DNA of 64,000 nt from Ascarosepion bandense. Lineage: Eukaryota; Mollusca; Cephalopoda; Sepiida; Sepiidae. Shown here piece after piece: positions 55,095-64,000 of this stretch. A program made the translations under genes and the position numbers. Positions within the stretch are counted from its first letter, which is position 1; each line of letters opens with the position of its first letter. Under the pieces are notes generated by a model, which was not told the origin of the DNA, searched no databases, and saw only the letters and a program-made list of their open reading frames with translations. Location of the stretch: positions 345,501 through 409,500 of the forward strand of contig JBBBDQ010000447.1 in NCBI GenBank assembly GCA_037127315.1, given 5' to 3'.

Positions 55095-55690
55095 GGGATG
55101 GGTGCAACTTTCTTTAAAATATTCTTAAGGAATTTAAATGCAATGTCAATACTCATCTCTTAACCACTTGAATCTGGTTCTTTCTTCACTACCCTGTATA
55201 TCCTTTCCTTTTTCTCTAACTTTGCAACTGTCATCACACCTGTATTCCCATCCTTCTCTTGCTCCTTTCCAACTGGTTCGTTTTTCTCTTCACTCACTTC
55301 TACCTAATCTTTTTCCTCTTATATAGCCCCCTGCACATCAATGGCGTTACCGTAAGACTCAGTAACTCCTTGTGTCTTAGTGGCTTTCTTGCGTTAATTG
55401 TGAAATGATAAAAAATATTCGTTTGCCGAACTCGCAAACGACTTCTTTCTTCACAGTCATTTTACATCTTCAATAATTTAAATGCAACGCGTCGCATTGT
55501 CTTCGGTCTTCTTAATTTCTGATCTTTATTCTAACTCCTTAATAATGTTTTTCTCTTTCTTATATTCTTTCAAAATCAGTAACCACCACGCGTCTTAGTG
55601 ACGTTCTTGCCTTGGATTAAAATTAAAACAAAAAAAAAATGAATAAATATTTTGTTTCGTGACTACCTATCATCCTCGTCACTATTCTAT
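55095..55690 (+). mobile_element. J LINE 3' UTR fragments
   Basis: 55128-55355 contains 'atttaaatgcaatgtcaata', 'cctgtattcccatccttctc' and the terminus 'ccccctgcacatcaatggcg'. A second, decayed end ('aatttaaatgcaacgcgtcg' to 'agtgacgttcttgccttgga') follows at 55480-55620. The first part is the unexpanded version of the 99-bp repeat at 473-842. Confidence 0.6.
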
Positions 55691-55694
55691 TTCT

Positions 55695-56545
55695 CGACCT
55701 TCTTCTTCTATGTGCCCTGTCTCTTCAGGACGTAGGCGATCATGGTTCTCCGCGTCTCTTTATCCCTGATGGCTCTTAGTATGTTTGCTCCTGTTACACC
55801 TCGCAACCCCCGTTCCGTCATCCACCTGATCAGGCCCTGCAAATATGTTATCCGCTGCCTTCCTCTGTCTCTCTTTCCTTCTATCTGGCCATTTAGTATC
55901 AGGTTCTTCAAGCTCTCCTTCCTCATTGCATGTCCCAGGAACTTCAATTGTCTCTTCCTGATGCTTAATATTAATTTCCATTTCGTTGCCATTCATCCAA
56001 CACCTCATCGTTGCTTGCATGCTCAGTCCACGATATCCGCAGCATCCTTCTGTAGAACCACATTTCCGATGCTTCAAGTTTTGTCCTCATTTTCGATGAT
56101 ATTGTCCAACATTCACTTCCGTATTGAAGAACTGATATTACATAGCAATCCAGCACTCTTTTCTTTGTTTCTAGTGAAATTTTCCTGTGTGTTAGTATTT
56201 TGCTCATTTTCTGGAACGCGTTCTTTGCCATGCCAATTCGCCTTCGGATCTCTGTGTCGCACTTTCCATCTCCTGTTAGAACACTTCCTAGGTATTTAAA
56301 ATTTTCTACTTGCTTGATTCTGGTATCCCCCATCTGTATTTGGGATTTGCGGTTGATCCTTTTGCTGATGACCATGCATTCAGTTTTCTTAAAGTTTATT
56401 TGTTGTCCTTTTTTTTTGTCACTCTCCACGCTACCTTCTGTAGGAGATCTTGTAGTTTTCTTTCCGTGTCTGCAATCAGCACTGTATCATCTGCATACCT
56501 TATGTTGTTCAAGTTGTGGCCTCCAATAACAAATCCTGGCGTATC
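55695..56545 (-). pseudogene. R LINE RT pseudogene with YADD motif
   Basis: The longest R copy. RYADDTVLIADTERKLQDLL is encoded near 56520-56460. A frame shift near 56440 leads into INFKKTECMVISKRI, QVENFKYLGSVLTGDGKCD, TEIRRRIGMAKNAFQKMSK, LDCYVISVLQYGSECWTISS and MWFYRRMLRISWTEHASNDE. A second shift near 55985 leads into LILSIRKRQLKFLGHAMRKE and GKRDRGRQRITYLQGLIRWM. It ends at the 3' terminus at about 55705. The 5' two thirds (endonuclease, RT fingers and palm) are missing. Confidence 0.85.
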
Positions 56546-56729
56546 ATCTAGGGTTCTCGACCTTAAATAAATATAATTCCCGGTACCAATTATTTTTACA
56601 AATGACTTTTCTTAATATATACAGGATTGAATAAAATCAGGAGCTAGAAGGAATCCCTGATTTTACTGGGATTTAGTGGGAAGCAAACACAAACTACCTT
56701 AATCGGGAGTCGACAAATTCTTTCCCAGA
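56546..56729. other. Unassigned sequence
   Basis: No recognised motif. Confidence 0.3.
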
Positions 56730-57025
56730 GACAATATGTTGCAAACTTCTTGCTACTCTATAGCTATTTCCATGGTAAATGTTCTGATTAGCTACATTGT
56801 TTAGTCTTACTAGTTCAGACCTTCACGTCTTAGACCCGTCAGGCCACGAAAACTGGGACAAACTATCGACTTTCCCCTTATTAGTAAGAAGGTATTTTTA
56901 CTCGAACAGATTTTTCCCTAAATGTGCTGCTTTGAAAAACAGACTCCCCAGGAAGTGCGTTCTTGGCCGCTCCAGTGATAACCTCTTCAAATCTATGGTT
57001 AAAATTCAGCTTTTCTATAGATCCG
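56730..57025 (+). pseudogene. Decayed LINE RT C-terminal region, same lineage as 52880-53330
   Basis: 'aacttcttgctactctatag' and 'ctatttccatgg' with later 'cagacccttcacgtcttaga'-type matches give the same broken protein order as 52960-53230. It ends at the 5S-headed SINE. Confidence 0.45.
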
Positions 57026-57029
57026 CATG

Positions 57030-57275
57030 TCTAAGGCTATATCGTGTTGAATACACCTGTTCCCGTCCGATCACCGAAGTTAAGCAACTTGGAGCCTGGT
57101 CAATACTGAAATGGATGCCCATTTAGGAATACCAGGTGCTGTAAATGTAAGGACCAAGAATGGGCCACCGGTCCTCCAGGTTTGGGGGTTGGGTGCAGGG
57201 CTAACAACCCTGCCCTTTAAGAAAACAGTTTGTTACAGCAACAAAAAGTTGCTGCCATTGGGTGTGATGGAAAAA
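57030..57275 (+). mobile_element. 5S-headed SINE with the 'aacaaccctgccc' tail
   Basis: 57030-57145 is a nearly full-length 5S-like head: 'ttgaatacacctgttcccgt', 'gatcaccgaagttaagcaac', 'ggaataccaggtgctgt'. No tRNA-like head follows. Instead 57180-57270 is the tail seen after a tRNA-like head at 5850-6000 ('tttgggggttgggtgcaggg', 'ctaacaaccctgccc', 'gccattgggtgtgatgg'). Confidence 0.75.
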
Positions 57276-58235
57276 TGATGATAATAGATCCTCATACATT
57301 GCACTTACTTTTGACCTTGTTTTTATATCGCTCACACAGATATCTGTAATCCGCTACCTTGAGTGGTTCTTGGATCTTATATTACGTGAAAATTAGTAAA
57401 ACACGCTCAGCACTTTCATATCAACATAATTTGTCTACTCAGAAAATTTATTGCAGATTTGGCAAAATATTTACTCGTCTTTGGTTCAGCATTCCAAAAG
57501 TTTTAAAGAAAGAGTTTATAGATTTTTTTTTATTCTTTCATGGTGGGGATTTTTTTTCGCATAGTTTTCAAATTTAATCGTATTTTCTTGTACCAAAAAG
57601 CGTTCCGAATTCAACTTGCAATTTTTTTTTTTAAATCTACAATTTAGTAATTTTAGGAAAAAAAGAAGTGTTCAGTTTGTAGAACACAAATATTTTGTAG
57701 TTTATTTTCGAGAAAAAATAGCGCCTACGATGCCAAGAAAGACAGCAAATGGAACGACGTGAGAGAAAAATATGTTCCATTTTCGGAACTTGTCACATAT
57801 TCGAATTTTTATTTTACTTGTTTAAGAGCAAGGCTGGTGCATAATCCCTTACCCTGCGAACCCCTACTCTCTCCCGACAAAAAGAGGCAAGCCTGATTGG
57901 GGCCCTGGGAAGTGCTCTGTGATCCTTGCTATCTTATAACCATTTGCTCTTTTTTTCCCTCTATATTTATTATAAGTTACAAATTAAACTAAGCACAACA
58001 AACGACAAAAGCATAAAAAATTTTTCACAAATTTGACGTCATTCTGGACTCGTTTTTCTATCCATATCCGTGAATATGTTCAGCTCATGCCAATCCTCGA
58101 AAAAAAAAAAAAGAAAATGTTATATCAAATTAATTTTTTATCCATAATGTTGAATGTGTTAAAAATATTCAACATTTTAACAAAAAAAAAACAAAAACAA
58201 AAAAACATCCCATGATGATTATTATACTTTCATAA
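57276..58235. other. AT-rich unassigned sequence
   Basis: Many T and A homopolymer runs (57520-57660, 58100-58205). Short open frames match nothing recognised. Confidence 0.35.
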
Positions 58236-58239
58236 TGTT

Positions 58240-58780
58240 TTGACTCCAGTTTGGGGGTTAACTAAATTGGAGTAGATAGACTAAACTATCGCCCGGTTCA
58301 CACTCCACCCACATCTATTGAACAGGTGAAGAGGCTCATCCTTGTTTCCTGTTTAGGATGTGGTTTCCGGTTTTTCTCTTTTTCTCTCTTCCAAATCTTT
58401 TCACTCTTTTATTTTTTTTTCAATTGGAGTAGATAGACTAAACTATCGCCCGGTTCACACTCCACCCACATCTATTGAACAGGTGAAGAGGCTCATCCCT
58501 TGTTTCCTGTTTAGGATGTGGTTTCCGGTTTTTCTCTTTTTCTCTTTTCCAAATCTTTTCAGTCTTTTATTTTTTTTTTCAATTGGAGTAGATAGACTAA
58601 ACTATCGCCCGGTTCACACTCCACCCACATCTATTGAACAGGTGAAGAGGCTCATCCTTTGTTTCCTGTTCAGGATGTGGTGTCCGGTTTTTTTCTTTTC
58701 CAATCTTTTCACTCTTACGTAACCCCCTGCGCATCAGTGGCGTTTTCGCCTTGCTTGGGGTGATATGATTAAAAAAAATA
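58240..58780 (+). mobile_element. J LINE 3' end with 157-159-bp tandem repeats
   Basis: 'ttggagtagatagactaaac' starts at 58267, 58424 and 58583. Each unit contains 'ctattgaacaggtgaagagg' and 'tttaggatgtggtttccggt'. The third unit shortens and leads into the J terminus 'acgtaaccccctgcgcatca' and 'gccttgcttggggtgatatg' at 58719-58770. Confidence 0.85.
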
Positions 58781-58799
58781 TATGTACCCATAGCTGGGA

Positions 58800-59095
58800 C
58801 GTTAACAAGTGCTACCACTCCGGGTCAGAATGAACCTGGGTACAACAGCAATTAAGAAGTGGTTGAATGCTCCTCACAACCTTCCAATCAGATGCCTTGC
58901 TGCCAGATGCAGTTTACCGTCATACCCAGGACCACACAAAAATAATTTTAAAAAAAAGTAAAAAAGTATATATTACGCGTTTCAATGCATTTTAATGGCG
59001 CCATGAATTAACGAATATGCATTTAATAAAAAGTCGCAATTTACCGGTAAAAAAAAAAAATTCTCTCTAGAAAATATTTCAGAATGTTCGTTAAA
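58800..59095. repeat. Two dispersed repeats side by side
   Basis: 58808-58930 matches 12368-12505 ('gatgccttgctgccagatgc'). 58965-59095 matches 46986-47125 (W repeat). Neither has coding capacity. Confidence 0.5.
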
Positions 59096-62000
59096 AATTG
59101 CATCTATACAGTGTTGATTTATTAAAATAGAATTATCTATTTTGACATGTCTACAGTTTGTATTTACAAAGATTGTATTTATTTTCATTTTTTCTTCTTG
59201 AACTGTTCATATATATTTTATATGATCAATAATTGTACATAATTATGTTAGAACAATATTAGTATATCTAATGAATACTCTTCTTCTATGTGCCATGTCC
59301 CTTCAGGACGTTGAAAACTGAGATGTAATAGAGTGGTGCCGGAATTGTTCTGGTCCTTATGGTGAAGGCATACATTTTAAAGATATTGTTGATTTATTTA
59401 AGATGGAAAGATTTATAGATGACATGTCTCTCATTTGTATTTGGATACATTGAATCTATTTTCATTTTTTCTAGTTGAATTGTTCACCTATACTGCATTT
59501 GATCCACAAATGTACAGAGGCTTGAATGATCTATTATGACAGGTCTCTAATTTCTATTTAGATACATTGTATTTATACTGCATTTGATCCACTATTCAAG
59601 AAAGACTGGAATGATCTATTATGACAGGTCTCTAATTTGTATTTAGAAACATTGTATTTATACTACATTTGATCCACTATTCTAGAGAGACGGGAATGAT
59701 CTATTATGACAGGTCTCTAATTTGGATTTAGATACATTGTATTTATACTACATTTGATCCACTATTCTAGAGAGACGGGAATGATCTATTATGACAGGTC
59801 TCTAATTTGTATTTAGATACATTGTATTTATACTACATTTGCTCCACTATCGTACAGAGGCTGGAATGATCTATTATGCCAGGTCTCTAATTTCTATTTA
59901 GATACATTGTATTTATACTACATTTGATCCCCTATTGTACAGAGGCTGGAATGATCTATTATGACAGGTCTCTAATTTGTATTTAGATACATTGTATTTA
60001 TACTACATTTGATCCACTATTGTACAGAGGCTGGAATGATCTATTATGACAGGTCTCTAATTTGTATTTAGATACATTGTATTTATACTACATTTGATCC
60101 ACTATTGTACAGAGGCTGGAATGATCTATTATGACAGGTCTCTAATTTGGATTTAGATACATTGTATTTATACTACATTTGATCCACTATTGTACAGAGG
60201 CTGGAATGATCTATTATGACATGTCTCTAATTTGGATTTATATACATTGTATTTATACTACATTTGATCCACTATTCTAGAGAGACGGGAGTGATCTATT
60301 ATGACACGTCTCTAATTTGTATTTAGATACATTGTATTTATACTACATTTGATCCACTATTCTAGAGAGACGGGAATGATCTATTATGACAGGTCTCTAA
60401 TTTGGATTTAGATACATTGTATTTATACTACATTTGCTCCACTATTTTAGAGAGACGGGAATGATCTATTATGACAGGTCTCTAATTTGTATTTAGATAC
60501 ATTGTATTTATACTACATTTGATCCACTATTGTACAGAGGCTGGAATGATCTATTATGACACGTCTCTAATTTGTATTTAGATACATTGTATTTATACTA
60601 CATTTGATCCACTATTGTACAGAGGCTGGAATGATCTATTATGACAGGTCTCTAATTTGTATTTAGATACATTGTATTTATACTACATTTGATCCACTAT
60701 TGTACAGAGGCTGGAATGATCTATTATGACAGGTCTCTAATTTGTATTTAGATACATTGTATTTATACTACATTTGATCCACTATTCTAGAGATACGGGA
60801 ATGATCTATTATGACAGGTCTCTAATTTGGATTTAGATACATTGTATTTATACTACATTTGATCCACTATTCTAGAGAGACGGGAATGATCTATTATGAC
60901 AGGTCTCTAATTTGTATTTAGATACATTGTATTTATACTACATTTGATCCACTATTGTACAGAGGCTGGAATGATCTATTATGACATGTCTCTAATTTGT
61001 ATTTAGATACATTGTATTTATACTACATTTGATCCACTATTGTACAGAGGCTGGAATGATCTATTATGACAGGTCTCTAATTTGTATTTAGATACATTGT
61101 ATTTATACTACATTTGATCCACTATTCTAGAGAGACGGGAATGATCTATTATGACAGGTCTCTAATTTGTATTTAGATACATTGTATTTATACTACATTT
61201 GATCCACTATTCTAGAGAGACGGGAATGATCTATTATGACAGGTCTCTAATTTGTATTTAGATACATTGTATTTATACTACATTTGATCCACTATTGTAC
61301 AGAGGCTGGAATGATCTATTATGACATGTCTCTAATTTGTATTTAGATACATTGTATTTATACTACATTTGATCCACTATTGTACAGAGGCTGGAATGAT
61401 CTATTATGACAGGTCTCTAATTTGTATTTAGATACATTGTATTTATACTACATTTGATCCACTATTCTAGAGAGACGGGAATGATCTATTATGACAGGTC
61501 TCTAATTTGGATTTAGATACATTGTATTTATACTACATTTGATCCACTATTGTACAGAGGCTGGAATGATCTATTATGACAGGTCTCTAATTTGGATTTA
61601 GATACATTGTATTTATACTACATTTGATCCACTATTCTAGAGATACGGGAATGATCTATTATGACAGGTCTCTAATTTGTATTTAGATACATTGTATTTA
61701 TACTGCATTTGATGCACTATTGTACAGAGCCTGGAATGATCTATTATGACATGTCTCTAATTTGTATTTACATAGATTGTATTTATTTTCAATTTGTCTT
61801 GTTCAATTGTTCCCCTATATTGCATATGATCTATTATTGTACATAAGCCGGAATCATTTATTATGACAGGTCTCTAATTGTATTTAGATACAGTGTATTT
61901 ATTTTCGATTTTTCTACTTGATTTGTTCACGTATATTACATATGATCCATCATCGTACATAATTAGTTTAGTACAAAATTTGTATTTTTTATGAATACTA

Positions 62001-62130
62001 TCTTATGAAAATTGGAATGTAATAGAGTAACGTCGGGCTGGTATTGGATATTTGGAGGTCGCACAAAAACCTTTGAACTGGCAGTTGGCATCCTAAAGAC
62101 ATTGTTGATTTATTTAAGATAAAAAGATCT
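59096..62130. repeat. 85-bp satellite with longer flanking monomers
   Basis: Twenty-seven units start at exact 85-bp steps from 59524 to 61734 (anchor 'gaatgatctattatgac'). Two unit types differ at one end: 'gtacagaggctgg' and 'ctagagagacggg'. At the edges (59100-59280, 59440-59524, 61750-62000) longer monomers carry an extra stretch ('tttttctagttgaattgttc'). The array is bracketed by similar 'attgttgatttatttaagat' segments (about 59385, 62104). No coding. Confidence 0.95.
59281..59312 (-). mobile_element. R LINE terminal scrap
   Basis: 'cttctatgtgccatgtccct' plus 'tcaggacgt' is the R 3' terminus with nothing else attached. It sits at the edge of the 85-bp satellite domain. Confidence 0.5.
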
Positions 62131-62959
62131 ATTTTTTAATTGGCCGTAATTAGTATTCAGATTCTTGTATTTATTTTCATTTTTGCGAGGTTAATTTTTT
62201 ACCTACATGATTAATTTACAACAAAATTTGTATTTAATATGAATGCTACAGAAAGAAAACTGAAATTCATTACAGGTTGGAGTGAGTGTCATAGAGTCAA
62301 TGGGGTCATAGATTCAGTCAGGGCACTAAACCATTGCCTTGCAGTGGCTATGCTGACGAGAATTGGAAAAAAATTATAAATTGATAGGCGTATATAGAGC
62401 TATCTATGTAATTTAGTGTTTGCACCAGAACACCTTATATCAAGAGTGCATGACAAGTAAACGTTTCGGGATGGGGGAGGGCGCATTTTAATCGTGCAAA
62501 CACTGGTGCTATTGCAGAGTCTGTAAAAATTCGCTGAATCAACAATGCGCACATCATTGTGTGTTAGTAGCTGATAACAATCAATATTGCTTCCGAACAG
62601 AATTTGTCTTCGAATACAAACACAAACACACACTTTGTACGGATATCGACAAATAGAAAGGCACAGAGATCGAACGACGGAAGAGGAACAGATGTTCAAG
62701 TAGAATCGTATGGATTTAATTCCGATCATAACTTGATTTTCATTGATCTACGTATGTATTGACTGATCTATCGATTAGTTTCCCTCTCTGTGCCCCTCAC
62801 TCTGTGTGGCGCGTGTGTTTGTGCGTTTGTTTGAATAGGAATGACTGGCAGAAAAAGAGAGAAAAAATGTCGTAGATAATTGTCAAGGTAAAGAGACGAA
62901 GAATGTCTGAAGCAATACAATCTTTCTTACCTTTGAGATTTGAAAGAGGCTTATTATTT
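62131..62959. other. Unassigned sequence
   Basis: A 109-codon minus frame (62729-62400) has no recognised motif and unremarkable composition. No repeats identified. Confidence 0.35.
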
Positions 62960-63055
62960 ATCAGATTGACATATATATCTAATATAGATAGATAGAAAGA
63001 TAGATAGATACGGATTAAAATATAAGGACAGGTCTATATAAACACACCAAAACCC

Positions 63056-63102
<47 letters not shown>

Positions 63103-63180
63103 TTAATAAATATATATTAGAACTTTTACAACAAATCTATATTAAAACACAAAAAGACGCACATTAATATATTTCTCTAA

Positions 63181-63230
<50 letters not shown>

Positions 63231-63357
63231 GATATATACTAATTAAAATATAAATCTACCGACAGATTTATATAGAGAGAGAGAAAGAGAAAGGGAGAGA
63301 GGGGGAAGAGAGACAAAAAAGAATTGTGAGAAAAATAGAGGTAGATATATATTTATA
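62960..63357. repeat. GATA and AT microsatellites with GA-rich tract
   Basis: (GATA)n at 62986-63011 and 63056-63102, (AT)n at 63187-63227, and a GAGA-rich tract at 63275-63315. Confidence 0.9.

Positions 63358-64000
<643 letters not shown>

Noticed and set aside
57030..57145. Functional 5S rRNA gene
   Set aside because: Substitutions in conserved positions, attachment to a SINE tail and no tandem rDNA context argue for a retroposon head.
62400..62729. 109-codon minus-strand frame
   Set aside because: No recognisable motif, no flanking gene signals, and length compatible with chance in this composition.

Overview
This window looks like non-coding, repeat-saturated DNA from an invertebrate animal. 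I find no host protein-coding gene, no intact transposon gene and no credible functional RNA gene. The base composition is AT-rich, microsatellites are very long, and the repeats are non-LTR retrotransposon pieces, polymerase III-derived SINEs and DNA transposon relics. Together these suggest a large lophotrochozoan genome. The style resembles coleoid cephalopods (octopus, squid), but that is an impression from memory and not a demonstrated assignment. It is not bacterial or viral.

Two LINE lineages dominate. A Jockey/CR1-like family ('J') occurs as at least ten 5'-truncated pieces on both strands. The best is 39315-40485 (minus), which keeps the YADD catalytic motif and is broken by one in-frame stop. 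A second endonuclease-RT lineage ('R', RTE/L1-like) is also widespread, for example at 7725-8420, 27700-28640, 47217-47985 and 55695-56545. A modular SINE system runs through the whole window. Its heads are 5S-rRNA-like, tRNA-like, or 5S plus tRNA; its central domain is present one, two or three times; and at least two different tails are used.

Layout by region. 1-1040: composite SINE end and a J 3' end. 1283-2798: a 1.5-kb hAT-type element with a perfect 8-bp target duplication. 3135-6090: SINEs and LINE ends. 6357-9420: a 117-bp satellite, then a 144-bp tandem array built from the R 3' end. 9701-18714: transposase relics and a large inverted repeat with arms of about 1.9 kb. 19195-21640: J 3' end and a 1.6-kb GATA-type satellite. 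22213-28760: SINE and LINE mosaic including a solo-LTR-like insertion. 29040-33430: fold-back element, GATA array, Tc1 and mariner relics, Penelope-like fragment. 34129-44135: LTR-like pieces, dispersed repeats, SINEs, LINEs and a tandem duplication carrying a SINE with an empty-site paralogue. 44521-46485: composite SINEs around a 310-bp AT run and a 430-bp Merlin-type element with perfect inverted repeats. 46485-50090: R LINE and a three-domain SINE. 50274-52395: two adjacent minisatellites. 52600-59100: LINE ends, a tRNA-like tetramer and a 5S-headed SINE. 59310-62130: an 85-bp satellite. 62960-64000: GATA arrays.

The most notable signal is the polymerase III retroposon system. It shows 5S-tRNA head fusion, 5S duplication, head exchange on a shared tail, variable central-domain copy number and a four-unit tRNA-like insertion with its own target-site duplication. 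A second theme is recurrent tandem expansion at LINE 3' ends. Homology calls here come from reading the sequence without database searches.
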